Source: an uncultured Tenacibaculum sp. (GTDB taxonomy: Bacteria > Bacteroidota > Bacteroidia > Flavobacteriales > Flavobacteriaceae). Taken from it: a stretch of DNA of 64,000 bases. The stretch is taken from positions 434,001 through 498,000 of the forward strand of contig NZ_CANMAX010000002.1 in NCBI RefSeq assembly GCF_947495995.1, given 5' to 3'. The position numbers and the translations under genes are program-made. The notes under the pieces were generated by a model, which was not told the DNA's origin, did no database searches, and worked only from the letters and a program-made list of their open reading frames with translations. Positions 7,725-16,301 of the stretch are shown piece after piece (within the stretch, counting starts at the first letter, position 1; every line of letters starts with the position of its first letter).

Positions 7725-8558
7725 ATGAATTACACATACAGTGGATATCCAGATAATGGAAGGTTTATTTTAACCGATTTCAATTGCGCTTCTTTTGAAA
7801 ATCGTTTGGGTTTAGGAAGTTTTTATAAAATAATTTGGGCTAAAGATCAAGATATTAAAATTGGTATTGATGGCTACTCTATGTTACTTAAAAAAAACAA
7901 TGTCTTATTTTGTACTCCCTTCAATATAATTCAATTAGAACCTTATATTCAAGGCGCTATATCTTTAGTTTTCGAAAGAGAATTTTATTGTATTAGAGAT
8001 CATGATCATGAAGTATCTTGTAATGGTTTTTTGTTTTTAGGATCATCAGTTCCAGCGACTGTTTCATTATCTGAAAAAGAAATTAAAAGTTTCGAATCTT
8101 TGTTCATGATTCTCGAAGAAGAGTTTGAAACTAAAGACCATATTCAAGGTGAGATGTTAAGAGTATTACTTAAAAGACTTTTAATAAAATCGGTTAGATT
8201 ATTGAAGAAAACTATTATAGAACCTGATATGACTCAATCTAAAATAGACGTAATTAGGCAATATAATCTACTGGTTGAAGCACATTTTAAAGAAAAGCAT
8301 AAAGTTTCTGAATATGCATTATTATTAAATAAAACACCAAAAACATTATCTAACTTATTTGCTAAATATAATGACAAAAAGCCTTTACAAATTATTAATG
8401 AACGTTTAATATTGGAAGCTAAAAGATTACTTCAATTCTCTGAAAAATCTTCAAAAGAAATTGCTTTTATTCTAGGGTTTTCTGAAGCATCACATTTTTC
8501 AAAGTTTTTTAAAAATCATGTTGGTGTTTCCCCTACCAATTACAAAAAACAAGGTTAA
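7725..8558 (+). CDS. AraC family transcriptional regulator
   Basis: 277 residues. An N-terminal cupin-like sensor half is followed by an AraC DNA-binding domain (about 180-277) with two helix-turn-helix units; the second ends FILGFSEASHFSKFFKNHVGVSPTNYKK, the family signature. It lies upstream of, and in the same direction as, a SnoaL-like gene and a Rieske/TPP oxidoreductase cassette, which it may control. An inverted repeat ATATCAA / TTGATAT (7686-7706) just before the ATG could be an autoregulatory site. The effector is unknown. Confidence 0.88.
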   Translation: MNYTYSGYPDNGRFILTDFNCASFENRLGLGSFYKIIWAKDQDIKIGIDGYSMLLKKNNVLFCTPFNIIQLEPYIQGAISLVFEREFYCIRDHDHEVSCNGFLFLGSSVPATVSLSEKEIKSFESLFMILEEEFETKDHIQGEMLRVLLKRLLIKSVRLLKKTIIEPDMTQSKIDVIRQYNLLVEAHFKEKHKVSEYALLLNKTPKTLSNLFAKYNDKKPLQIINERLILEAKRLLQFSEKSSKEIAFILGFSEASHFSKFFKNHVGVSPTNYKKQG

Positions 8559-8635
8559 ATTATTCTTGATTAAAATATCCTATCTAGATTTGATTTAAGG
8601 AAGAATATACATTAAATTAGGTTAAATGTAAATCT

Positions 8636-8663
8636 TTTGCCGTAATTGACTCATTTATTTTTG
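8636..8663 (+). promoter_or_regulatory. Promoter of the SnoaL-like gene
   Basis: -33 element TTTG (8636-8639) and perfect -7 box TATTTTTG (8656-8663), 16 bp apart, upstream of the ATG at 8720. Confidence 0.6.
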
Positions 8664-8719
8664 TTGCTCTCAATGAAGAGAAAATTAATATAACAACAAT
8701 AAATTATAAATTAAGAAAA

Positions 8720-9091
8720 ATGAGTTTATCAAATCAAGAAAATGAAATCTTAGGAAGAGTGAATGACGTTTTAGCTTTATTAGCTAAAGGTCAATTTATC
8801 AAAGCAATGACTGATTATTTAGCAGATGACGTACAACTTTTTGAAGGAAATAATCCGCCTAAAGTTGGAAAAGATTTTTGTATTGCTGAAGAAGAAAAAT
8901 TATTAAGTACTGTTGTTGAATTTGGCGGTTACAATGTTATTAGTGGTCCTGCTGTAAAAGATGACACAACTTTTTATGAAGTTGTAATGGAATTTAAAAC
9001 AAATGACGGTGTTTCTCATAGGTTTGAGCAAGCGGTTCGTTCGCAATGGAAAGATGGTAAAATTATTAATGAGCGTTACTATCACGCTTAA
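8720..9091 (+). CDS. SnoaL-like / NTF2-like small protein
   Basis: 123 residues with the alpha+beta cone layout of SnoaL/NTF2-like proteins (helix, VNDVLALLAKGQFIKAMTDYLADDVQLFEG, strands to the C-terminus). The family includes isomerases, hydrolases and ligand binders, so the reaction cannot be inferred. It has its own promoter and a strong terminator directly after it (9104-9129), so it is transcribed mainly alone even though it sits just before the Rieske-fusion operon. Confidence 0.75.
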   Translation: MSLSNQENEILGRVNDVLALLAKGQFIKAMTDYLADDVQLFEGNNPPKVGKDFCIAEEEKLLSTVVEFGGYNVISGPAVKDDTTFYEVVMEFKTNDGVSHRFEQAVRSQWKDGKIINERYYHA

Positions 9092-9103
9092 AACAATAAA
9101 TAA

Positions 9104-9129
9104 GGCAGTTAATTCTTAACTGTCTTTTT
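9104..9129 (+). terminator. Rho-independent terminator
   Basis: Stem GGCAGTTAA / TTAACTGTC with a 3-nt loop, followed by TTTTTC, 12 bp after the SnoaL-like gene. Confidence 0.8.
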
Positions 9130-9166
9130 CTTATCTTAATTACTTATTAATCAAAACAATATTCCA

Positions 9167-10783
9167 ATGCTAAAAATAGAAGTAGCCAGATTATCAAAGC
9201 TTAAAGAAAACAAGCCAGAACATGCTTTAGTAAAAAACACAGACTTAGTTATTACAAAGCATAAAACAGGAATTTCTATTTTGTATGGTAGGTGTTTACA
9301 CAGAGGAGCTTTAATGTCTGATGGTTATGTAGATGGACATAATTTAATTTGTGGAGTTCATGGTTGGGATTATAGAGTAGATACCGGAGTTTCTGAATAC
9401 AATAATAAAGAAGTATTACATAAATTTCAAGAATATATTGAAGGTGATAGTGTTTATGTTGATGAAAATGAAATTATAGCTTTTGAAGTTAATCATCCAC
9501 AACCTTTTAATCGTGATGAATATTTAGGTGAGTATGCAGATACACATCCTGAAGATTCAGAGCCATACACAGGTTATATTAAAGAGCTAGCTAAAAACGG
9601 TTTAAAAAACATTGGCCACCATGGTTTCTCAGCCTCTATGGGAGTTGATAGAAATACATTACCTAAATGGAATGATATTCAGTTTCTTCCAGCACAATTA
9701 GCAACAAGACCATTATTGGATTATGAAAATGTAAATACAAAAGTGGTAATTGGACCTAATGCCAAAAAACCTTTAGAATTAGATATTCCTTTATTTGTTA
9801 GTGATATGAGTTTTGGGGCATTGTCACGAGAAGCAAAAATATCTTTAAGTAAAGGAGCAGAATTAGCAGGAACAGGAATTTGTTCTGGTGAAGGTGGCGT
9901 ACTTCCTGAAGAACAAGAAAACAATTCGAAATATTTTTATGAATTGGCTTCTGCTCAATTTGGTTTTTCTTGGGAAAAATTAGACAATGTACAAGCATTT
10001 CATTTTAAAGCCGGTCAAGGTGCAAAAACTGGTACTGGAGGGCATCTTCCTGGTAGCAAAGTAACTAAAGAAATAGCAAAAGTTCGTGGACTTAAAGAGG
10101 GGGAAACTGCAATATCTCCAGCAGCAAATCCTAATTTTCATACTGTTCAAGATTATAAAGATTTCAGCAATAAAGTTCGTGAACGAACTGGAGGAATTCC
10201 TATTGGATTTAAAATTGCTGCTAGCCATATAGAAGCTGATATCCAATTTGCTATAGATTGTGATGTTGATTACATTATTTTAGATGGTAGAGGAGGAGGA
10301 ACAGGTTCAGCTCCTACAATATTAAGAGACCATATTAATGTACCAACAATTCCTGCTTTAGCAAGAGCCAGAAAATATTTAGATAAGGTTGGAGCATCAC
10401 ATATTACATTAATTATTACTGGCGGTTTACGTGTTGCTGAAGATTTTGCTAAGGCTATGATGCTTGGAGCAGATGCCATTGCTGTTTCAAACGCTGCATT
10501 ACAAGCTATTGGATGTCTTGGTATGCGTGCTTGTGGTTCAAATAATTGTCCAGTTGGTATTGCAACTCAAAAAGAATCATTACGTAGCAGAATAATTATA
10601 GACTCTTCTGCCAAACAATTACATAACTATTTTGAGGCTACTAATAGCCTCATTAAAGTAATTGCTAGAGCTTGTGGATATGATGATATTTCTAAATTTA
10701 ATCATAACGATTTATCAACTTATGATACAGATATGCATAAACTAACAGGAATCAATTATGCAGGCCTAAATTTAGAAAAATAA
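9167..10783 (+). CDS. Rieske ferredoxin fused to FMN-binding glutamate-synthase domain
   Basis: 538 residues in two parts. Residues 1-115 are a Rieske [2Fe-2S] domain with C43-x-H45 and C62-x2-H65. Residues about 130-510 are the FMN-binding glutamate synthase large-subunit domain (GlxD type): SDMSFGALS, GEGGV, GQGAKTGTGGHLPG, ILDGRGGGTGSAP, and a 3Fe-4S cluster motif CLGMRACGSNNCPVG from about residue 450. There is no glutaminase domain, so it cannot make glutamate by itself. A redox reaction with electrons relayed from the Rieske centre is inferred. It overlaps the next gene by one base (TAATG) and is in an operon with a second Rieske fusion. Confidence 0.88.
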   Translation: MLKIEVARLSKLKENKPEHALVKNTDLVITKHKTGISILYGRCLHRGALMSDGYVDGHNLICGVHGWDYRVDTGVSEYNNKEVLHKFQEYIEGDSVYVDENEIIAFEVNHPQPFNRDEYLGEYADTHPEDSEPYTGYIKELAKNGLKNIGHHGFSASMGVDRNTLPKWNDIQFLPAQLATRPLLDYENVNTKVVIGPNAKKPLELDIPLFVSDMSFGALSREAKISLSKGAELAGTGICSGEGGVLPEEQENNSKYFYELASAQFGFSWEKLDNVQAFHFKAGQGAKTGTGGHLPGSKVTKEIAKVRGLKEGETAISPAANPNFHTVQDYKDFSNKVRERTGGIPIGFKIAASHIEADIQFAIDCDVDYIILDGRGGGTGSAPTILRDHINVPTIPALARARKYLDKVGASHITLIITGGLRVAEDFAKAMMLGADAIAVSNAALQAIGCLGMRACGSNNCPVGIATQKESLRSRIIIDSSAKQLHNYFEATNSLIKVIARACGYDDISKFNHNDLSTYDTDMHKLTGINYAGLNLEK

Positions 10784-11169
10784 TGGACAATTGGTATTTA
10801 CCTATTACAATATTACCAGGAATAGGCTTATTAATTTTATCTACTTCAAATCAGTTAATAGCCTTAAGTAACGAGATTTCTGATCGTTTGAAATTAGATT
10901 CTTGTGATGATGAAATTAGTAATCGTAAACTTAGGCAACTCAAATTATTAAACAAAGGTTTGGTAGGCTTATATATTGGCGCTGGTGCAATGGTAACCTC
11001 AGGGATTATCTCTGGTATTCAAAACTTTTACAGTTTTTCAAATACATTCGGAGTCATAATTATGCTTATTGGTGTTATAAGCATATTCATTTCTTTGGGA
11101 TATCTAATCACATATTCATTAAGAGCCGTAAAAATAAGACAAGAACAATTTAAAAAATCTACATATTAA
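10783..11169 (+). CDS. DUF2721 family membrane protein
   Basis: 128 residues with an N-terminal hydrophobic segment ending LLILSTSNQLIALSNEISDRL, a charged linker and two further membrane segments. This fits DUF2721, a family without known function. It is translationally coupled to the Rieske-glutamate synthase gene (TAATG) and ends 1 bp before the Rieske-TPP gene, so it belongs to the same unit and may anchor the oxidoreductases to the membrane (inference). Confidence 0.75.
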   Translation: MDNWYLPITILPGIGLLILSTSNQLIALSNEISDRLKLDSCDDEISNRKLRQLKLLNKGLVGLYIGAGAMVTSGIISGIQNFYSFSNTFGVIIMLIGVISIFISLGYLITYSLRAVKIRQEQFKKSTY

Positions 11170-11170
11170 A

Positions 11171-13123
11171 ATGGCAGAAAAAAATATCGTTTGGCACAAA
11201 ATTTTAGGTAATAAAAATGAATTACCTGAAGGTAGAGTAAAAACTGTTACAGCAAATCATAAAGGAATTTGTTTAACACATTATAAAGGAAAATTTTCTG
11301 CTTTAGATAATCGTTGTCCACATCAAGGAGGTCCTTTAGGAGAAGGTTCTATTGAAAATGGAATGTTACGTTGCCCTTGGCATGGTTGGGATTTTGATCC
11401 TTGTACTGGAAATTCGCCAGGAGGGCATGATGATGGAATTGAAACATTTCCTATTAAAGAGGAAGACAATGCTATTTTTGTTGGTTTAGAAGAAGAGGCC
11501 TCGCATACAACTACAATTTCTGATGTTATGGTAGAAACTATGATTAATTGGGGAGTTACTAAAATTTTTGGAATGGTAGGTCATTCCAACCTTGGTTTAG
11601 CAGATGCCATGAGAAGACAAGAAAACAAAGGAAACCTAAACTTTTATGGCATAAGACATGAAGGAACTGCAGCTTTTGCAGCCTCTGCATATGGTAAGTT
11701 AACGGGGAAACCAGCTGCTTGTTTTTCTATTGCAGGTCCAGGAGCAACTAATATGTACACAGGTCTTTGGGACGCAAAAGTAGATAGAGCACCAATTTTA
11801 GCTCTAACTGGACAGGTTAAAACTCAAGTTGTAGGTACTGGTAATTTTCAAGAAGTAGATTTAGTACAAGGATTTAATACAGTCGCCGAGTTTAATCAAC
11901 GTGTTCAAAGCGATAGTCAACATGCAGAACTTATGTCGTTAGCTATAAAACATGCTATTTTAAAAAGAGATGTTTCTCATTTAACATTTCCTGACGAAGT
12001 ACAAGAGTTACCTACAAAAACGAATAGTAAAGCCAAAACACCAGATAAGCGAATTACATCGGTGCAAATTGCTCCTCCAATATCAGCTGTTAATGATGCT
12101 GTAGCATTAATTAAAAAAGCAAAACGTCCTGTAATTATTATGGGGCATGGTGCTAGAGAACATAAACAAGCAGTTGTAAAATTTGCTGAAAGTTTAAATG
12201 CAGCTGTGGTTACCACTTTTAAAGGAAAAGGGTTAATTTCTGATGATCATGAGCTCGGATGTGGTGTTTTAGGTAGAAGTGGAACTCCTATTGCATCTTG
12301 GTTTATGAACGAATCAGATTTATTAATTGTATTTGGTGCTTCTTTTTCAAATCACACTGGAATTACCCCTAAAAAACCGATTATTCAAATTGATTTCGAT
12401 CCTTTAGCATTAAGCAAATTCCATAAAATAGAAGTTGCAGTTTGGGGAGAAATTTCAAGAACCTTAGCTATTTTTAATACCGAATTAGAGGGACAAATAA
12501 ATACACATGATCAACGAAATGAAATAGCAAAGCGTTGGTCTATTTGGAAAGCAGAAAAACAAAAAAGATTATTAGAAACTTCAAATAATGGTATTAGTTC
12601 TATTGCCATTTTTGAAACTATGAATAAATTAACACCTGAAAATGCAGTGATGTGCGTAGATGTTGGTAATAATGCGTATTCTTTTGGTCGTTATTTTGAA
12701 CCTAAGAATCAAGATTTTTTAATGTCTGGTTATTTGGGTTCAATTGGATTTGCTTTACCAGCTTCTATAGGAGCTTGGACTGCAGTAGGGGATTCTAGAC
12801 CTGTAGTTGCAGTAGCGGGTGATGGAGGTTTATGTCAATATTTAGCTGAAATAACAACGCTAGTTAAATACAATATGCCCGTAAAAGTTATTGTAATTAA
12901 TAATCATGAACTTGGTAAAATATCTAAAGAACAACGCGCAGGAGAATTTGATGTATGGAAAACTACGCTATCAAATCCTAACTTTTCTGAATTCGCAGTA
13001 TCATGTGGTGCTTGAGGAAAACGTGTTGAAAAACAAGAAGATTTACAAACTGTAATGGAAGAGTTCTATAAACAGCCTAAAACAGCTGTGTTAGAAATTA
13101 TAGCAGATGTAAATCTAATCTAA
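11171..13123 (+). pseudogene. Rieske domain fused to TPP-dependent (acetolactate synthase/pyruvate oxidase-like) enzyme, with in-frame TGA
   Basis: Residues 1-105 form a Rieske domain (C49-x-H51, C68-x2-H71). A full TPP enzyme follows: PYR domain with catalytic Glu in IRHEGTAAFAA (~165), a central domain, and a PP domain with the VAGDGG motif (~550). The frame ends at TGA 13013-13015 in CGA-stop-GKRVEKQEDL. The same frame then continues 35 codons to TAA at 13121, and those residues are the normal C-terminus (ending TAVLEIIADVNLI). So a single nonsense codon removes the last 36 positions. Possible reasons are a recent mutation, a sequencing error or readthrough. Selenocysteine is unlikely, as this position is not catalytic. 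It is the last gene of the Rieske cassette. Confidence 0.8.
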
Positions 13124-13157
13124 AGTCAACGACAGAAACAAGCCATATTATTTTTCG

Positions 13158-13202
13158 TAGGCATAAAACATAACATAGTATTCGTGTTATGTTTTATGCC
13201 TA
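13158..13202. terminator. Long perfect hairpin, probable terminator
   Basis: 18-bp perfect inverted repeat (left 13158-13175, starting TAGGCATAAAACATAACA; right 13185-13202) with a 9-nt loop, 34 bp after the TPP gene. It is followed by A/T-rich sequence rather than a clean T-tract. Confidence 0.6.
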
Positions 13203-13268
13203 TAATTATATTTATATGTCAGTTTCAAGTTATTCTTTATAAACTCCTATTACTAAGATCACACTACT

Positions 13269-13276
13269 TACCTTTG
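13269..13276 (+). promoter_or_regulatory. Promoter -7 box for the helicase pair (TACCTTTG)
   Basis: Perfect TAnnTTTG match 14 bp before the ATG at 13291; no clear -33 element. Confidence 0.45.
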
Positions 13277-13290
13277 CAAAAAATACTTTC

Positions 13291-14625
13291 ATGTCAAAAA
13301 GGTTTACCGATTTAGGAATGCATCCTGAATTTCAACAGAGTTTAACTAACTTAAAAATTTCTGTACCAACAGATATACAAGAAAAAACGATTCCTATTAT
13401 CTTGACTAAAAATCAAGATGTAGTTGCATTAGCAAAAACAGGAACAGGTAAAACCGCTGCTTTTGGATTACCATTATTACAGTTAATAGATACGAATAAT
13501 CCTAATATTCAAGCAGTAATTTTGGCTCCAACAAGAGAATTAGGTCAACAAATTCATGCAAATTTAACTGCTTTTTCATCTCATGATTCTTCAATATCTA
13601 TAGCTGCTATTTGCGGAGGAATTCCTATAAAACCACAAATTGAACGATTAAAAACTGAAACACATATTGTTGTCGCTACACCAGGACGTTTAGCAGATTT
13701 AGTAAAACGTGAAGCAATTGATATCAAAAACATCTCTTATTTTATTTTAGATGAAGCTGATGAAATGGTAAGTGCTTTAAAAGATGGTTTAGATAGTATT
13801 ATTAAAGAGATTCCTAAAAAAAGAAGAACTTTATTATTTACGGCAACATTATCTGGAGCTATAAAACAGTTAGTGAACAATTATATGTCTAAAGATGTAG
13901 TTCAAATTGAAGCAGACATGAAAACTGTTGGTCATCAGGGAATAAAACATCAATATGTAGTTGTAAAACCGATAGAAAAGTTAGAAGTATTATTACATTT
14001 TTTAGCTTCAAAAGAAGGAGAAAGAGGTATTATTTTTTGTAAAACTAAAGCAGCAGTAAATAAATTAGCGAAAAAATTAGCCATTAATAAATTCTCTTCA
14101 GGTGCAATTCATGGAAGTTTAACACAAGGAATTCGTGATCGAATAATGGAACAATTTAGAGCTGGTCATATTGATATTTTAGTAGCTACTGATTTAGCAG
14201 CTCGTGGTATTGATGTAAAAGATGTTTCTTACGTTGTAAATTATCATTTACCAGATACTTATGAAGCATATGTACATAGAAGTGGACGAACGGCAAGAGC
14301 AGGAGCAAAGGGTCTTTCGTTGAGTGTTATACAAGAAGAAGAAATAGAAGAAATTCCTGATTTTGAAGAAGAATTAGGGATTACTTTTCGTCAGTTTAAA
14401 AAAGCAGATGCGCAAAGTATAGAAGAAAACAATACGCTGTTATGGGCGAAGAAAATATTTAAAACGAAACCGAATAGAACAGTTTCAGAAAATTTTAAAG
14501 AAAAGGTAAAAACAGTTTTTCATCATTTAACTAAAGATGAATTAGTGGAAAAGATTTTAGCACATCATTTAGCTGAAGTGAATACAAACAAATTGAAACA
14601 AGATTCTCAAAAAAATAAAAAATAG
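13291..14625 (+). CDS. DEAD-box RNA helicase (RhlE/CshA-like)
   Basis: 444 residues, two RecA domains. Motifs in order: Q motif (PTDIQEKTIP), motif I AKTGTGKT (48-55), Ia PTRELGQQ, II DEAD (~154), III TAT (FTATLSG), V RGIDV, VI HRSGRTARAG. The C-terminal ~90 residues lack a recognised RNA-binding domain and are basic at the very end. Expected to unwind RNA duplexes in ribosome assembly or RNA decay. It is followed 2 bp later by a second, divergent helicase, an arrangement suggesting co-expression. Confidence 0.93.
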   Translation: MSKRFTDLGMHPEFQQSLTNLKISVPTDIQEKTIPIILTKNQDVVALAKTGTGKTAAFGLPLLQLIDTNNPNIQAVILAPTRELGQQIHANLTAFSSHDSSISIAAICGGIPIKPQIERLKTETHIVVATPGRLADLVKREAIDIKNISYFILDEADEMVSALKDGLDSIIKEIPKKRRTLLFTATLSGAIKQLVNNYMSKDVVQIEADMKTVGHQGIKHQYVVVKPIEKLEVLLHFLASKEGERGIIFCKTKAAVNKLAKKLAINKFSSGAIHGSLTQGIRDRIMEQFRAGHIDILVATDLAARGIDVKDVSYVVNYHLPDTYEAYVHRSGRTARAGAKGLSLSVIQEEEIEEIPDFEEELGITFRQFKKADAQSIEENNTLLWAKKIFKTKPNRTVSENFKEKVKTVFHHLTKDELVEKILAHHLAEVNTNKLKQDSQKNKK

Positions 14626-14627
14626 TT

Positions 14628-15941
14628 ATGGCTAGTAGCATTAAAAATCAACAGGATATTTTAGCTAAATTGAATATCAATGAGTTAAATCCAATGCAAA
14701 AAGAAGCTGTAACTGTTATTGAAAAAGCAACAAACACGATTCTACTTTCTCCAACAGGAACAGGGAAAACATTGGCTTTTTTATTACCATTACTAAAAAC
14801 GTTAGATCCTAATAATTCAGAGATCCAAGCTTTGGTTTTAGTGCCTTCACGTGAATTAGCCATACAAATAGAGCAAGTAGCTAGAAATATGGGATCTGGA
14901 TTTAAAATAAATGCTGTTTATGGAGGAAGACCAATGGCTAAAGATAAAGCTGAATTAAAACATTTACCCGCTATTTTAATAGGAACACCAGGAAGAATTG
15001 CAGATCATTTTAGTAGTGATCGTTTTCCTAAGGATAGTATAAAAACCATAGTTTTAGATGAGTTTGATAAATCTTTAGAGGTTGGGTTTGAGTATGAAAT
15101 GAGAGGAATTATAAATCAAATTCCTAATCTCAATAAACGAATACTAACTTCTGCTACTCAAGGTGTTGAAATTCCTGATTTTGTAGGTTTAGATAAACCT
15201 GAGATCATTAATTACTTGCAACATAAAAAAGCTTCAAAATTAGAGATAAAAACAGTTATTTCTAATAAAGAAGACAAAACACAAACCTTGGTTGATTTGC
15301 TATTACACATAGGAAATAAACCAGGAATTATCTTTTTTAACTTTAAAGATAGTATTGCTAAGGTTAGTGATATTTTAAAGAAAAGTAAGATTAGTCATAC
15401 TTGTTTTTCCGGAGGAATGGAGCAAAGAGATCGTGAACGTTCTTTAATTAAATTTAGAAACGGAACTTCTCAATTATTAGTTGCTACTGATTTGGCTGCC
15501 AGAGGTATCGATATTCCAGAACTGAAATTTATTATTCATTACGAACTTCCTAGAGCAATTGAGGAGTTTACGCATAGAAATGGTAGAACGGCAAGAGTAA
15601 ATGCTGAAGGTGTAGCTTATGTATTGCAATCGGAAAAAGAATTTTTACCAGAATTCATAAAGAAAACAGAAGCTATAGATATTTCTAAAAAAGCTGTGTG
15701 GAAACCTCAATTTTGGACAACTTTATTTATTTCAGGTGGACGAAAAGATAAAATATCAAAAGGAGATATTGCTGGACTTTTCTTTAAACAAGGAAATTTA
15801 AATAAAGATCAATTAGGTGTTATAGAATTAAAACAAGACTGTGCTTTTATTTCTGTTCCGTTAACTATTGCTAATGACTTAGCTGAAAAACTGAATAATT
15901 CTCGTTTAAAAAAGAAGAGAGTGAGAATATATGTTGTTTAA
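14628..15941 (+). CDS. DEAD-box-like helicase with DEFD motif and DbpA-type RNA-binding domain
   Basis: 437 residues. Motif I is SPTGTGKT, motif Ia PSRELAIQ, motif III TSATQG, motif VI HRNGRTARV. Motif II reads DEFD (144-147) instead of DEAD; the two acidic residues for Mg-ATP are kept, so ATPase activity is plausible. The last ~75 residues (KDKISKGDIAGLFFKQG ... RLKKKRVRIYVV) form a DbpA-type RNA-binding domain, which in E. coli DbpA targets 23S rRNA hairpin 92. A role in large-subunit assembly is therefore likely. It is in an operon with the DEAD-box gene 2 bp upstream. Confidence 0.88.
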   Translation: MASSIKNQQDILAKLNINELNPMQKEAVTVIEKATNTILLSPTGTGKTLAFLLPLLKTLDPNNSEIQALVLVPSRELAIQIEQVARNMGSGFKINAVYGGRPMAKDKAELKHLPAILIGTPGRIADHFSSDRFPKDSIKTIVLDEFDKSLEVGFEYEMRGIINQIPNLNKRILTSATQGVEIPDFVGLDKPEIINYLQHKKASKLEIKTVISNKEDKTQTLVDLLLHIGNKPGIIFFNFKDSIAKVSDILKKSKISHTCFSGGMEQRDRERSLIKFRNGTSQLLVATDLAARGIDIPELKFIIHYELPRAIEEFTHRNGRTARVNAEGVAYVLQSEKEFLPEFIKKTEAIDISKKAVWKPQFWTTLFISGGRKDKISKGDIAGLFFKQGNLNKDQLGVIELKQDCAFISVPLTIANDLAEKLNNSRLKKKRVRIYVV

Positions 15942-16074
15942 TAATCCAGATCAACGTAGGAGGGAAGGACAATGCATACTTTATAGCTTTAACTTTTTTA
16001 AGAATTTTTCTAGTAATATTTTCAATATCTTGAATATTATAATGCTTATTCATAATATATAATAATAAACAAAC

Positions 16075-16156
16075 GTCAACCTGAACTTGTTTCAGGTTCT
16101 CATCATAAACCCTAATTTATTAAAATTATGAGATTCCGAAATAAATTCGGAATGAC
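16075..16156. repeat. Inverted pair of REP-like palindromes
   Basis: Two 28-nt palindromic units: 16075-16102 on + (GTCA ... TCTCA around CTGAA / TTCAG) and 16129-16156 on - (TGAGA ... TGAC around TTCCGAA / TTCGGAA). They share end sequences but differ in stem. This is the BIME-like layout of REP elements mobilised by RAYT transposases. The rest of the 360-bp gap (15942-16301) is A/T-rich and shows nothing else. Confidence 0.6.
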
Positions 16157-16301
16157 GCTAAAATATCAAATACGATTTACCACAAATATTCAAAAAGATT
16201 ATTTAGAAAAAGTTAAAAAATGGCTGAATAAAATTTTAGTTATTATTTTTAGTTTTAATATTTAACAAAAAGCTTATACTACTGTTATAATCATAAGTAT
16301 T

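Noticed and set aside
13013-13015. TGA in the TPP gene as selenocysteine
   Set aside because: The position is not catalytic, no SECIS-like hairpin is obvious directly after it, and selenoproteins are rare in this group.
15871-16053. 60-codon - frame at the end of the second helicase gene
   Set aside because: Overlaps the conserved DbpA-type C-terminus and an A/T-rich gap; shadow of the real gene.
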